37,376 nt of DNA from Phycisphaeraceae bacterium (GTDB lineage: Bacteria; Planctomycetota; Phycisphaerae; Phycisphaerales; Zrk34), in contig JANQHD010000013.1 of NCBI GenBank assembly GCA_028282805.1, positions 1-37,376 on the forward strand. Direction: 5' to 3'. The notes beneath the pieces were generated by a model, which was not told the DNA's origin, ran no database searches, and saw nothing but the letters and a program-made list of their open reading frames with translations. Each line of letters begins with the position of its first letter. The first letter of the stretch is position 1. The translations under genes were made by a program, and so were the position numbers. Positions 22,165-32,911 of this stretch are shown here, piece after piece.

Positions 22165-22183
22165 GGCGCAGCTTTGGCTCGGC

Positions 22184-23200
22184 TTACGTCGTTTCAATTC
22201 CGCCACCGGCTTTGCGTTTGCCCGTCCATTTGACCAGCACCAGGCCGAACAGGTACAGCAGGAACATCGGCACGGCCATCGACACCTGGCTGATCGGGTC
22301 GGGCGGCGTGAGGAACATCGCCATCACGAAGCAGCCCAGCAGCACGTACTTCCACGCCGCGGCCATCGTCTCCACACGCATCAGCCCCGTCCAGCCCAGC
22401 AGCAGCATGACCAGCGGCAGCTGGAACGAGACCGCGAACGCGATCGCCATCCACATCACGAAGCTGATGTACTCGGTGACGTGGTAGCCGGAGTTGTCGA
22501 AGATGCTCTTCGGCGCGGTGCGCATCAGTATCCGTGCCTTGCCGTCGTACACGTACTTGATCGCGCTGTCGCGCGTGTTGATCCACACCTGCCCCTCGAC
22601 GGGCTTGGCCGGGTCTTGCGTGTAAACCGGCAGCACCAGTGTGTCCTTGGGGTCGGATTCGTCGCCGTCTGTCGCTCGGTCTTCATCGGCCTGCGAGATC
22701 GTCATCACCCGCTGCTGCACGAACGTCGGCGTCATGTCCGCCATGCCGAAGCTGCTGGCGAAGGTGACGAAGAACCACATCGTGATCGGCAGCATGACGT
22801 AGTACATGAACAACACGCCCGTCGCCGCCAACGCCGCGCTGCCCGGCAGAAGGAACACCACGAACTTCCGCTCGTGCTTGTACAGCCCCGGCGCGATGAA
22901 CAGCCACCCCTGGTACAGCAGCCAAGGCAACCCCAGCACCACCGCCCCCAGCAGCGCCACCTTGATGTACACCCCGAACGCGCTGGTCACCGAAGGCATC
23001 TCCAGCGACGGCGCCATCCCCTGCGTGTGCAGCTGGTACAACAGCGGCTGGCAGATGATCACCACCAGTTTTTTGGCGATGAACAGCATGAACACCAGCC
23101 CCACGCCCACGCCGATCAGGCCGAAGACGATCCTCCGGCGCAGCTCTTCGAGGTGGTCGCCGAGGCCCATGGTCACGTCGTGGGGGCGGTCGTGGGTCAT
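22184..23200 (-). CDS. tatC: twin-arginine translocase subunit TatC
   Basis: Receptor of the Tat pathway that binds twin-arginine signal peptides. 338 residues with six membrane helices; the N-terminal 'LGDHLEELRRRI' (13-24) is the signature. Helices lie at about 24-42, 77-105, 112-140 and 240-262, plus two near the C-terminus. The family norm is about 250. The excess is in the second external loop between helices 3 and 4 (about 145-235), which holds an acidic stretch (QADEDRATDGDESDPKD) and a beta-rich part around 'VWINTRDSAIKYVYDGKAR'. No tatA/tatB is adjacent. The ATG at 23200 fits the family; the open frame upstream would overlap the divergent gene. Confidence 0.93.
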   Translation of the reverse strand: MTHDRPHDVTMGLGDHLEELRRRIVFGLIGVGVGLVFMLFIAKKLVVIICQPLLYQLHTQGMAPSLEMPSVTSAFGVYIKVALLGAVVLGLPWLLYQGWLFIAPGLYKHERKFVVFLLPGSAALAATGVLFMYYVMLPITMWFFVTFASSFGMADMTPTFVQQRVMTISQADEDRATDGDESDPKDTLVLPVYTQDPAKPVEGQVWINTRDSAIKYVYDGKARILMRTAPKSIFDNSGYHVTEYISFVMWMAIAFAVSFQLPLVMLLLGWTGLMRVETMAAAWKYVLLGCFVMAMFLTPPDPISQVSMAVPMFLLYLFGLVLVKWTGKRKAGGGIETT

Positions 23201-23315
23201 GGCGATATCAGACCAATACTTCGCCAAACCCGCAACCGCCGGGTTTCCTGCGATTGGCTCTTGATCCGCCGCGCCACCGGCCGATACGATAGAGCCAAGC
23301 TTCCCGAGGCCCACC

Positions 23316-24188
23316 ATGCTCCTGATCGACGAACGCGACCAGTGGAAAACCCATCACCGTCTCCGCCACCGGGCGTCGATCAAGGCGTTCCGCTGGCTGT
23401 CGCGCAAGAACATCATCAAGGCGCGCCCCGGCGAACGCTTCCGCATCCAGCGCCACACCGTGCGCATCGCGGGCCTGCCCGGTGAGCTGGCCGGGCTGAC
23501 CATCGCGCACCTGTCCGACCTGCACGTGGGCACGATCATCCGGCCCGAGTTCCTGCCGTCCATCGTCGACAAGATCAACGCCATCGGCGCCGACCTCATC
23601 GCCAACACCGGCGACCTGATCGACCACGACAACCAATACCTCGCGCCCACCGTCGAGGCGCTGGCCGGGCTCGAAGCGCCGCTCGGCGTGTACCACGTGC
23701 TCGGCAACCACGACTACCGCGACGACGGCCCGGCCGTCATCGACGCGTTGCGCGCCGCGCAGCTGAACGTGCTCGTCAACGAACACCACCGCGTCGCCCA
23801 CCGGGGCCGGCACATCGCCGTCGCCGGCATCGACTGGGCCCAGCACCCGGTCAACATCGCCCACCTCGTCGATCACGCCTGCGGCCAGGCCAACGGCGAC
23901 GACTTCAAGCTGCTGCTCGCCCACCACCCCCACGCCCTCGACCCCGCCGCCGAGCACGGCGTGCACCTCGTGCTCGCCGGCCACACCCACGGCGGGCAGT
24001 TCGTCTTCCGCAAGAACCGCCACGGCCGCGAGTCCATCGGCCTCGGCAACTTCAAGTTCCGTTATGCCCAGGGCCACTACACGCGACACCGCACGCACCT
24101 GTACGTGACCAGCGGTCTCGGCGGCAGCTTCCCGCTGCGCTTCCGTTGTCCCGCCGAGGTCGGCGTGTTAGAGTTGCACCCGGCCTGA
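23316..24188 (+). CDS. calcineurin-like metallophosphoesterase, YkuE-like
   Basis: A 290-residue binuclear metal phosphoesterase. Motifs in order: D68-L-H70 ('AHLSDLHVG'), 'NTGDLIDH' (D100), 'VLGNHDYRDD', 'LLLAHHPHA' and 'VLAGHTHGGQ', then 'GLGNFKF' and 'TSGLGGSFPLRFRC', which is typical of the YkuE/YaeI branch. Some members of that branch act on lipid-linked substrates and reach the membrane by an N-terminal signal, but here the N-terminus is basic and not hydrophobic, so it is probably cytoplasmic or peripheral. It is divergent from tatC across 115 bases. Confidence 0.87.
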   Translation: MLLIDERDQWKTHHRLRHRASIKAFRWLSRKNIIKARPGERFRIQRHTVRIAGLPGELAGLTIAHLSDLHVGTIIRPEFLPSIVDKINAIGADLIANTGDLIDHDNQYLAPTVEALAGLEAPLGVYHVLGNHDYRDDGPAVIDALRAAQLNVLVNEHHRVAHRGRHIAVAGIDWAQHPVNIAHLVDHACGQANGDDFKLLLAHHPHALDPAAEHGVHLVLAGHTHGGQFVFRKNRHGRESIGLGNFKFRYAQGHYTRHRTHLYVTSGLGGSFPLRFRCPAEVGVLELHPA

Positions 24189-24218
24189 TCTCACATCACT
24201 CAATTGGGGGATGACATC

Positions 24219-25352
24219 ATGCACCACCGTCACGGATTCACGCTGGCCGAACTGGCTGCGCTGCTCTTGGTTGTTGCGTTGACCCTGTCGCTGTTCGTGG
24301 TCACCGGTTACGCCGAGGGCTCGTTCTTGAACCGCAGGGCCCGCGCCAAGTGCGCGGCGAACCTGAGGAGCTTGGGTCAGGCGATGTTCATTTATGCCCA
24401 GGTGGAAGACGACGCGTTCCCCGTTGCGGGCAAGGCCGACCCCGACAAGCCGGCCCAGGGCTTCCAAAGCAAGACGCTCGGCGGGATGGAACGCTACCCC
24501 TTGGACGTGCCGGAGTACCAGAACAACCTGACCGCGTCGATGTGGCTGCTCGTGCGCGACGGCTCGGCCAGCATGAAGACCTACATCTGCCCCGAGTCCG
24601 GCGACGTGCGCGACTCGCTCGAACGCAAGGGGCGGGTGACCGTCCTCAAGCACACGTGGGACTTCGGCAAACGCGAGAGCCTGTCCTACTCGATGCCCAA
24701 CTTTTATCACAAGTTGGTCCGGCGCCACTGGAGCACGAGCGCCCGCGGTTCCACGGTCCTTCTCGGCGACAACAATAACGCCGACGGCCCCGACATCCAC
24801 ACGCTCGCCGCCGACCGGATGCCCTCGCAGGAAGAAGTCGCCCGGCTCGAAAACTCCCACAACCATAGGCAGGACGGCCAGAACTTCCTGTTCGCAGACG
24901 CCTCGGTCAGGTTCTTCACCACCCCGTTCCAAGGCGTGGAGTACGATAACGTTTACGCGATGACCATCGGCGGCAAGAACGCCGCGCCGTCGCTGAAGCT
25001 CAACGCCGGCGATCACAACGCGGTCGCGATGGGCCAAGACGTCGCGCTGATCCCGCTCAGCGGAAACAACGGCGTGTCGCTGTCCGGCAAGCCCGGCGTG
25101 GCCGAGAAGAAAACCCAACCGACAGCCGACACCCAGCCGAAGCCCGCACCGACCACCACCGCGCCCAGCACGCAACCCACCACCGATACGTCGAGCAAAC
25201 CGGCCGAGTCGAAACCGGCTAACGTTGACCCGGCCGAGCCGACCGGGTCGGCGGCCGGCGCCAGCAGCGGGTTGTTGCTCACGCTCGCCGCCGTGGGCGT
25301 GATCGGTTTGGCCATCGTGATCGTGATCGTGCTGGCGACCAAGCGGGGTTGA
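24219..25352 (+). CDS. prepilin-like protein 1, with C-terminal membrane helix
   Basis: A 377-residue protein of the planctomycete type II secretion/pseudopilin-like group. The class III signal is intact: G6-F7-T-L-A-E11, then a hydrophobic helix (about 12-30). The globular part has 'NNLTASMWLLVRDGSAS', 'LSYSMPNFYH', 'LLGDNNNADG' and the H-X9-DG style motif in degenerate form ('NHRQDGQNFLFADASVRF'). 'IPLSGNNGVSLSG' is shared with the two paralogues downstream. A Thr/Pro/Ser-rich linker (about 295-340) leads to a second membrane helix ending in KRG. GGGGGA lies about 7 bases before ATG 24219. First of three tandem paralogues; function unknown beyond an expected exported, surface or envelope location. 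Confidence 0.85.
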   Translation: MHHRHGFTLAELAALLLVVALTLSLFVVTGYAEGSFLNRRARAKCAANLRSLGQAMFIYAQVEDDAFPVAGKADPDKPAQGFQSKTLGGMERYPLDVPEYQNNLTASMWLLVRDGSASMKTYICPESGDVRDSLERKGRVTVLKHTWDFGKRESLSYSMPNFYHKLVRRHWSTSARGSTVLLGDNNNADGPDIHTLAADRMPSQEEVARLENSHNHRQDGQNFLFADASVRFFTTPFQGVEYDNVYAMTIGGKNAAPSLKLNAGDHNAVAMGQDVALIPLSGNNGVSLSGKPGVAEKKTQPTADTQPKPAPTTTAPSTQPTTDTSSKPAESKPANVDPAEPTGSAAGASSGLLLTLAAVGVIGLAIVIVIVLATKRG

Positions 25353-25697
25353 ACCCCCGCCGCGCAGCGCAGAAAGCGCGCCGCGCCAGAAGAACCCTGA
25401 AAAACAGTTGAAACCGCGCCCCGCCGCGCCGATAATACAGGTGGAGCGAGTGCGGAAAACGGCGGCCTGAAAACGTCATCATCATTCCCTTTTATCGCGG
25501 CCCCGCTTGATGCCCTCGCCTCCCGGGCATGGTTGATCGGGGTGCCCGCGTGGGATCACCACCCAACCAACCCGTCGGTCCACCACCTGTCTTGCGCCAT
25601 TGATCTCGTGACCCGCCCCGATCGGCGCGTGCGCGTTCGCTGCGCGATCGCAGTGCCCGCGCCGCACACGGATCAACCGTAATCGGAGGCATAAGCC
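25353..25697 (+). other. intergenic leader region before prepilin-like gene 2
   Basis: 345 bases without a gene. It contains a good promoter at 25408-25436 and therefore a leader of about 255 bases. The leader holds a GC-rich hairpin around 25619-25651 (CGATCG ... CGATCG with an inner GCGC stem). I see no match to a riboswitch class I know. Confidence 0.5.
25408..25436 (+). promoter_or_regulatory. sigma-70 type promoter of prepilin-like gene 2
   Basis: TTGAAA (25408-25413), 17-base spacer, GATAAT (25431-25436); 5 of 6 matches in each box. Predicted start near 25443. Confidence 0.65.
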
Positions 25698-26582
25698 ATG
25701 AGACATCAAAAGGCGTTCACACTCGTGGAGCTGCTGGTGGTCATCGCGATCATCGCGCTGTTGCTGAGCATCCTGCTGCCGGCGATCAGCCACGCGCGTG
25801 AGTTGGCCAACCGGGTCTACTGCGCCGCCAACCAGCGCGGCGTCACCACGGCGTTCATGATGTACGCCCAGCAGAACGACGACGAGTACCCCATCGCCGG
25901 CGAGTTCGGCTCGGGCAACGCGGTCGGGTTCGACTTCGACGACCGGGCGCGCGACGACGTGGGGCCCAGCGAGCTGACCAACAACGTCACGGCCTCGCTG
26001 TGGCTGGTGGTCCGCGACGGCACGGCCAACGCGCAGCAGTACGTCTGCAGATCGACCAGCGATGAGAAAGACAGCTTGACGGTCAACGGGCTTGCGGGGG
26101 CAAACCGAGCATCGTTGAAGCGCATCTACGATTTTGCGGGCAGTCGGAACCTGTCGTACTCGCCGGTCAACATGTACCACCAGACCGCGCGACGGGACTG
26201 GTCGACGGGTGGCTCGTCGGCCAAGCCGCTGCTCGCCGACAACAACAACGCCGACGCCGAGACCGGCCTGCACACCCACGAGGCCGCCGAAGACCTCCCG
26301 GCGCAGCGTATCGAACAGGAGGAAAACAGCCTCAACCACAACGGCGACGGCCAGGTCATCGCCTTCCCCGACGGCCACGCGAAGTTTTACCGCACGCCGT
26401 TCCAGGGCCGCGGCGACGACAACGTTTTCGCCGGCGACACGTCGGGCCCCGGCGCCGATGAAAACGCGGTGCCGCCAAGCCTGTCGGTCACGATGCTCAA
26501 CCGCAACCCGAACCGCAACACGGTGCTGCTGCCGGTCACCGGCAACGGCGGCGGCAACGGTTCGCTGGACCCGGGTGATTGA
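25698..26582 (+). CDS. prepilin-like protein 2
   Basis: A 294-residue paralogue of the preceding gene product. The class III signal is nearly canonical, K5-A6-F7-T-L-V-E11 followed by LLVVIAIIALLLSILLP, with Ala instead of Gly before the cleavage site. The globular part keeps 'NNVTASLWLVVRDGTAN', 'LSYSPVNMYH', 'LLADNNNAD' and the best H-X9-DG motif of the three ('NHNGDGQVIAFPDGHAKF'). It ends 'LPVTGNGGGNGSLDPGD' and lacks the C-terminal membrane helix of proteins 1 and 3. GGAGG stands nine bases before ATG 25698. A GC-rich hairpin follows the stop. Confidence 0.88.
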   Translation: MRHQKAFTLVELLVVIAIIALLLSILLPAISHARELANRVYCAANQRGVTTAFMMYAQQNDDEYPIAGEFGSGNAVGFDFDDRARDDVGPSELTNNVTASLWLVVRDGTANAQQYVCRSTSDEKDSLTVNGLAGANRASLKRIYDFAGSRNLSYSPVNMYHQTARRDWSTGGSSAKPLLADNNNADAETGLHTHEAAEDLPAQRIEQEENSLNHNGDGQVIAFPDGHAKFYRTPFQGRGDDNVFAGDTSGPGADENAVPPSLSVTMLNRNPNRNTVLLPVTGNGGGNGSLDPGD

Positions 26583-26600
26583 ACCGGTGATAAACGGATC

Positions 26601-26625
26601 GCCCCCGGGCATCGAGCCCGGGGGC
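26601..26625 (+). terminator. strong GC hairpin after prepilin-like gene 2
   Basis: GCCCCCGGGC-ATCGA-GCCCGGGGGC, a perfect 10-base stem 18 bases after the stop codon, with only a weak T-tract (TTGGT). Confidence 0.65.
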
Positions 26626-26689
26626 TTGGTCGGATGAACACGTCCTTGTATCGGTTGAACAACGCACAACAAGGAGCTAGAAGTCAATC

Positions 26690-27682
26690 ATGAAACGGAT
26701 TTCCGGACACTGCCTGGCCGACCTGATCGCGCTGATCGCGGTGGTGTTATTCGCGATCGCTGTGCTGCTTCCAACTCTGGATAAACCCGGGGCAAAACAC
26801 GCGGCTTCGGGCGCAAACCTGAGAAACATCTATCTTGGATCGGCGATGTACGGCTATCAAAACGACGACCAATACCCTGTCGCGGGCGTGACCGATTGGG
26901 GCAAGCCCATGGTCGGTTTCCACGGCGAACTCAACGGCTCAACCGACGTGACCCCCCAGCACCCGGCGATGGTGAACAACGTGACCGCCTCGTTGTGGAT
27001 GCTGGCGCAAGACGGTTCCGTGAACACGAGATCGTTCATCAATCCCAGTACGGGTAACGTGCGGCAAGTCGTCGAAGGATCGCTGAACGCGACGTGGGAT
27101 TTCGCCGGCCATCAACACTTGTCCTATTCGATGTCCAGCATGTACCACGCGGCGAGCCGACGCTGGTGGCACGCGGAACCACTGGGCAGTATCGTCCTGT
27201 TGGGTGATGACAACAACAACGACCATGCGGAGCGTCATACGCTAGCCGTCTCGGATGGCGCCACAACCAAACAGGTACGAGAGCGCGAGAACTCATCGAA
27301 CTATGGTGGTGTCGGCCAGCAATTGGCCTATGCCGACGGTTCGGTAAGGTTCACACGTGATCCCTTCCGAGGCCCGAGCGACGACAACGTCTACGCGATG
27401 ATCGTCGACGGCCGCAACGCGCCGCCCACGCTCGGCTTGAACGACGGCGACGCGGCGACCGACCAAACGCTGCTGGACAACGTCCTCGTGCCCCTGACCG
27501 GCAACGGCGGGGCGAGCCTCAGCGGCCAGCCGCCGTCCGTCGCCCGTGGGTACGAACCATCGGCGGTCGTCTGGCTGCACGATCTTGGTTGGCTGCTCGG
27601 CGTGATCGCGATCTGGGTGGCGGTTCGTGGGGTTGCGTACGCGCTGCGCAAACGCAAGTCCGTTGAGCCCACGAACGCGTGA
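26690..27682 (+). CDS. prepilin-like protein 3, degenerate cleavage motif
   Basis: A 330-residue third paralogue. The N-terminal signal is altered: G6-H7-C-L-A-D11 instead of G-F-T-L-x-E, so the invariant Glu at +5 is Asp and Phe at +1 is His; the hydrophobic helix (LIALIAVVLFAIAVLLP) is kept. Shared blocks: 'NNVTASLWMLAQDG', 'LSYSMSSMYH', 'LLGDDNNND', 'NYGGVGQQLAYADGSVRF' (Tyr replaces the motif His) and 'VPLTGNGGASLSG'. A cysteine present in proteins 1 and 2 (YIC, YVC) is FIN here. A C-terminal membrane helix (about 293-316) ends in RKRKS. AAGGAG lies 13 bases before the ATG. It may stay uncleaved and span the membrane twice. Confidence 0.83.
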   Translation: MKRISGHCLADLIALIAVVLFAIAVLLPTLDKPGAKHAASGANLRNIYLGSAMYGYQNDDQYPVAGVTDWGKPMVGFHGELNGSTDVTPQHPAMVNNVTASLWMLAQDGSVNTRSFINPSTGNVRQVVEGSLNATWDFAGHQHLSYSMSSMYHAASRRWWHAEPLGSIVLLGDDNNNDHAERHTLAVSDGATTKQVRERENSSNYGGVGQQLAYADGSVRFTRDPFRGPSDDNVYAMIVDGRNAPPTLGLNDGDAATDQTLLDNVLVPLTGNGGASLSGQPPSVARGYEPSAVVWLHDLGWLLGVIAIWVAVRGVAYALRKRKSVEPTNA

Positions 27683-27721
27683 CCGTGACCCGTGCGCCGG
27701 TCTTTCACGGGCGATTGGTGT

Positions 27722-28930
27722 TTACAACTCGAGGACGCGGATCACCTCGTCGAGGTCTTTGTCGCCGCGGCCGGAGAGGTTGATGAGGATGTGCTGGTCT
27801 TGCGGCATCGTGCGGGCGAGCTTGATCGCTTCGGCCAGGGCGTGGCTGGACTCGAGCGCGGGGATGATGCCTTCGAGCTTGCACAGAAGTTGAAACGCGT
27901 CGAGCGCCTCGGCGTCGGTCGCGGCGGTGTAGGTGGCGCGGCCGGTGTCGTGCCAGTGGGCGTGCTCGGGGCCGACGCCGGGGTAGTCGAGGCCCGCGCT
28001 GACCGAGTGCACGTCGCCGGTCTGGCCGTCGTCGTCCTGCATGACGTAGCTGCGCGAGCCGTGCAGCACGCCGGGCCGGCCGAAGTTGAGCGGGGCGGCG
28101 TGGTCGCCGGGCGCATCGGACCGCCCGCCGGCCTCGACGCCGACGAGCTTGACCTGTTCGTCTTCGATGAAGGGGTAGAACATGCCCGCGGCGTTGGACC
28201 CGCCGCCGACACAGGCGACGACCACGTCGGGCAGCCGGCCGGTGTGTTCGAGCAGTTGGGCGCGTGACTCGACGCCGATGACCGACTGGAAGTCGCGCAC
28301 GATCATGGGGAAGGGGTGCGGGCCGACGACGGAGCCGAGGATGTAGTGGGTGTGTTCGACGCTGCCCATCCAGTCGCGCATGGCTTCGTTGGTGGCGTCC
28401 TTGAGCGTGCGTGAGCCGGACTCGACGCCCACGACCTTCGCGCCGAGCAATTGCATGCGTACGACGTTGGGGCGTTGGCGGCGCATGTCTTCGGTGCCCA
28501 TGTAGACCTCGCAGTCGAGGCCGAGCAGGGCGGCGGCGGTGGCGGTGCCGACGCCGTGCTGGCCGGCGCCGGTCTCTGCGATGACGCGCTGCTTGCCCAT
28601 GCGTTTGGTGAGCAGGCCCTGGCCGAGGGTGTTGTTGATTTTGTGTGCGCCGCTGTGGGCGAGGTCTTCGCGTTTGAGCCAGATCTGTGCGCCGCCGACG
28701 TGGTCGGTCAACCGTTGCGCGCGTTGCACGGGCGTGGGTCGGCCGACGTAGTGCTTGAATAGCGCATCGAGTTCGTTTCGAAAACCGGGGTCGGCCTTGG
28801 CCTTGGCGTATTCGTCTTCGAGCTCGTGGAGCGCGGCCATGAGCGTTTCGGGCACGAACACGCCGCCGAACTCGCCGAAGTAGCCGTGCGAATCAGGGCT
28901 GTCAGAGGTCGCGGGGTGGTTCATGACCAT
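27722..28930 (-). CDS. trpB: tryptophan synthase beta chain
   Basis: PLP enzyme joining indole and serine to tryptophan. 402 residues, normal length. The PLP lysine is K97 in 'HSGAHKINN', '[17 protein letters not shown]' is the family signature, and '[12 protein letters not shown]' binds the cofactor phosphate. It belongs to the standard TrpB1 form ('[15 protein letters not shown]'). The frame is open far upstream, but homology starts at ATG 28930 or 28924. No trpA is next to it, so the trp genes seem dispersed. It is on the same strand as fumC, but a strong hairpin separates them. Confidence 0.96.
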   Translation of the reverse strand: MVMNHPATSDSPDSHGYFGEFGGVFVPETLMAALHELEDEYAKAKADPGFRNELDALFKHYVGRPTPVQRAQRLTDHVGGAQIWLKREDLAHSGAHKINNTLGQGLLTKRMGKQRVIAETGAGQHGVGTATAAALLGLDCEVYMGTEDMRRQRPNVVRMQLLGAKVVGVESGSRTLKDATNEAMRDWMGSVEHTHYILGSVVGPHPFPMIVRDFQSVIGVESRAQLLEHTGRLPDVVVACVGGGSNAAGMFYPFIEDEQVKLVGVEAGGRSDAPGDHAAPLNFGRPGVLHGSRSYVMQDDDGQTGDVHSVSAGLDYPGVGPEHAHWHDTGRATYTAATDAEALDAFQLLCKLEGIIPALESSHALAEAIKLARTMPQDQHILINLSGRGDKDLDEVIRVLEL

Positions 28931-28962
28931 AGTGTAGGCCGCGCGACCGCATCGATAAAGCA

Positions 28963-28996
28963 ACACAGAGCCCCCGGCACGCCGGGGGCTCTGTGT
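28963..28996 (-). terminator. long-stem terminator between fumC and trpB
   Basis: A perfect 16-base inverted repeat (28963-28978 and 28981-28996, outer part ACACAGAG/CTCTGTGT, inner part GC-only) with two bases between the arms. It lies 20 bases after the fumC stop and 33 bases before the trpB start. Confidence 0.75.
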
Positions 28997-29016
28997 GCGT
29001 TGACGTTCGGTTTGGC

Positions 29017-30426
<1,410 letters not shown>

Positions 30427-30505
30427 GGTGCGGTCCCTTGGGGTCGGTTGGGGGGTGGGGCGGTACAGGGTAGCAGCGGCGGCCCGCCGTGCAACGCGCG
30501 GCGGC

Positions 30506-31285
30506 TCAACCCTTGGTGGGCACCACCAGGCAGTCGCCGACGTTCAACCAGCTTTTCGCCTTCAACGCCTCGGCGTACGTGCCGAACCGGCCCGCCTGCA
30601 CCAGGTACAGCGTCCGCCCGTCGATCGTGGCGCTGACGATGCGCGGCCCGCTCATCCGTGCGGCGCGCACCTTCGACTGCACCGCCTGCGAGCGCTTCTG
30701 CGCCAACGGTTGTTTCGAATAAGCCCCGAACTGCAACGCGAACCCGCTCACGTTGCGCTCCTGCAACAGCTTGCGGCGCAGCGCCATATCGCCGGTCGCC
30801 TCGCGTGCGGCGTCGAAGCTGGCGCGGGCCTGCACGAACCGCCCCAGCCTTTGCTGCACGACGCCCAGTTCGTAGTACGCCCGGGCCTTGTCCTCGCCAT
30901 CGAGCTTCTGCGCCGCCTGTCGCAGGTAACGCTGCGCCTCGGCGTGGCGGTCGCGGTCGCGGTAGATCAGGCCCACCGTCGCCGCCGAACGCCCGGCGAT
31001 CGCGGCGTCGGCGCTCCGCGTGACGGGGATCAACCGCACCAGCGCGCGGTCGTGCTTGCCCAGCCGGTAGGCGCTGACGCCGGCGATGTACGCCATCTCG
31101 TCGCGCCCTACGCCGTCGGCCGAGCCGTACACCACCTCGGCGCCGTCGTACGCCCGTTGGTAGCGGGCCGCCTGGTAGTCGGCGATCACGCCGTCGCGGC
31201 TGACCTTCTGTTTTTCGTCGCACCCGGCCGCCGGCACGAGGGCGAGCAACGCGAGCAACGCGAACGGGCGAAATGTGCTTGGCAT
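30506..31285 (-). CDS. lipoprotein with TPR-like repeats and a SPOR domain
   Basis: A 259-residue predicted lipoprotein. The N-terminus MPSTFRPFALLALLALVPAAGC is a signal peptide with an AAGC lipobox. Residues about 30-175 are helical repeats of tetratricopeptide type ('AAIAGRSAATVGLIYRDRDRHAEAQRYL', split; 'ARAYYELGVVQQRLGRFVQARASF'). Residues about 180-255 form a SPOR domain ('FALQFGAYSKQP', 'YLVQAGRFGTYAEA'), which binds denuded glycan strands at division septa. The protein therefore probably sits in the cell envelope and contacts peptidoglycan. The frame is open upstream; the signal peptide sets the start at 31285. It is divergent from the AMP-binding gene. Confidence 0.83.
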   Translation of the reverse strand: MPSTFRPFALLALLALVPAAGCDEKQKVSRDGVIADYQAARYQRAYDGAEVVYGSADGVGRDEMAYIAGVSAYRLGKHDRALVRLIPVTRSADAAIAGRSAATVGLIYRDRDRHAEAQRYLRQAAQKLDGEDKARAYYELGVVQQRLGRFVQARASFDAAREATGDMALRRKLLQERNVSGFALQFGAYSKQPLAQKRSQAVQSKVRAARMSGPRIVSATIDGRTLYLVQAGRFGTYAEALKAKSWLNVGDCLVVPTKG

Positions 31286-31358
31286 GGCGTCGATCCATCC
31301 GTGGGTTGGAAGCGTCGGGTTCGGGCAGGTATTGTAACCGCAGATCCGAATCGTTCGT

Positions 31359-32858
31359 GTGAGCTTATTCGATATGGCATCCATGCTCTGGCCGATCCTC
31401 CGTCGTGCCCTGTCCGCCCCCATGCGCGAGGTCGTTGTCGACGACCAACGCACCTGGCGGTACATCGACCTTGTCGGTGGGGCGATGCACCTGGCCGAGC
31501 GGCTCAACGGCGCCTCGGCCACCAAGCACGTCGCCGTCATGCTGCCCACCGGCGGCGTGTTCCCCATGACGCTGCTCGCCTGCTGGATCGCCGGCCGCGT
31601 GCCCGTGCCCGTCAACTACCTGCTCGGCGATGACGAACGCCAGTTCATCCTCGACGACTGCGACACCGACACGCTCATCACCGTCGGCCCCATGCTCGAA
31701 CACCTCGGCGGGCCCGAGCCGCGCGGCGTGCACGTCATGAAGCTCGACGAACTCAACTTCGCCGGCCCGCCGCCCCTGCGCGTGCCCGCGTTCCCCATGG
31801 GCCGCGACCTCGCCGTGATCATCTACACCTCCGGCACGTCCGGCCGACCCAAGGGCGTCATGCTCACCCACCGCAACCTCCGCTCCAACGTCAACACCGC
31901 GATCAAGCACGTCGGCCTGACCCGCTCCAACGGCTTCCTCGGCGTGCTCCCGCAGTTCCACTCCTTCGGCCTGATGGCCATGACCCTCGTCCCCCTCCAG
32001 CTCGGCGCCAAGGTCATCTACACCGCGCGCTTCGTGCCCGCCAAGCTCGTCCGCCTCATCGAAAAGCACCGCCCCGACGTGTTCATGGCCATCCCCTCGA
32101 TGTACAACGCGCTGGCCGGTGTCAAAAACGCCGAGCCCGATGCGCTCAAGTCCATCGTCATGGCCGTCAGCGGCGCCGAGCCCCTGCCGAAAGACGTGGC
32201 CGAACGCTTCGAAGAACGTTTCGGCGTGCACATCCTCGAGGGCTACGGCCTGAGCGAAACCTCGCCCGGCGTCTCGTGGTCCACCCCCTGGGCCAACCGC
32301 GAAGGCTCCGTCGGGCGCGCCCTGCCCGGCATCGAGGTGTTTGCCGTCGACGACAAAAACCGACGCCTGCCCGCCGACACCGAGGGCGAGCTGGTCGTGC
32401 GCGGCCCAAACGTCATGGCCGGCTACTACAAACGCCCCGACCTCACCGCCCAGGCCATCGACGAAGACGGCACCTTCCACACCGGCGACATCGGCCGCGT
32501 CGACCACGACGGCTTCATCTTCATCACCGGCCGGATCAAAGAGATGATGATCATCGGCGGCGAAAACGTCTTCCCCCGCGAGATCGAAGAGGTGCTCGTC
32601 GCGCACCCTTCGCTCACCGCCGCCGCCGTCGTGGGCAAGGCCGACGCCTCACGCGGCGAGGTCGCCATCGCCTTCGTCGAAGCCGCCGACGAACAACCCT
32701 TCGACGAAGCGACCCTCCGCGCCTGGTGCCGCGACTCGGGCCTCGCCGGCTTCAAGGTGCCCAAAGAAATACGCCTGGTCGACGAACTGCCCCGCAGCCC
32801 GACCGGCAAAGTCCTCCGCCGCCAGCTCACCGAACAAGTCCGCGCCGAACCCACCTAG
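31359..32858 (+). CDS. acyl-CoA synthetase-like AMP-binding enzyme
   Basis: A 499-residue ANL-superfamily enzyme that activates a carboxylic acid, probably a fatty acid, as the acyl-adenylate and passes it to CoA. The phosphate loop is [11 protein letters not shown] (156-166). Then come '[10 protein letters not shown]' (A5), '[15 protein letters not shown]', '[10 protein letters not shown]' (A7), '[16 protein letters not shown]' (hinge) and C-terminal '[10 protein letters not shown]' with the catalytic Lys. Transmembrane or carrier domains are absent. The start is GTG 31359 ([10 protein letters not shown]); ATG 31374 is the alternative, and no clear ribosome binding site decides. The ThuA-like gene follows after 53 bases. 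Confidence 0.88.
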   Translation: MSLFDMASMLWPILRRALSAPMREVVVDDQRTWRYIDLVGGAMHLAERLNGASATKHVAVMLPTGGVFPMTLLACWIAGRVPVPVNYLLGDDERQFILDDCDTDTLITVGPMLEHLGGPEPRGVHVMKLDELNFAGPPPLRVPAFPMGRDLAVIIYTSGTSGRPKGVMLTHRNLRSNVNTAIKHVGLTRSNGFLGVLPQFHSFGLMAMTLVPLQLGAKVIYTARFVPAKLVRLIEKHRPDVFMAIPSMYNALAGVKNAEPDALKSIVMAVSGAEPLPKDVAERFEERFGVHILEGYGLSETSPGVSWSTPWANREGSVGRALPGIEVFAVDDKNRRLPADTEGELVVRGPNVMAGYYKRPDLTAQAIDEDGTFHTGDIGRVDHDGFIFITGRIKEMMIIGGENVFPREIEEVLVAHPSLTAAAVVGKADASRGEVAIAFVEAADEQPFDEATLRAWCRDSGLAGFKVPKEIRLVDELPRSPTGKVLRRQLTEQVRAEPT

Positions 32859-32911
32859 CCGCTCGCGGCTTAGCGCTTTTCACTCAGCGCTTTTCGCACA
32901 CGGAGCGCCCC

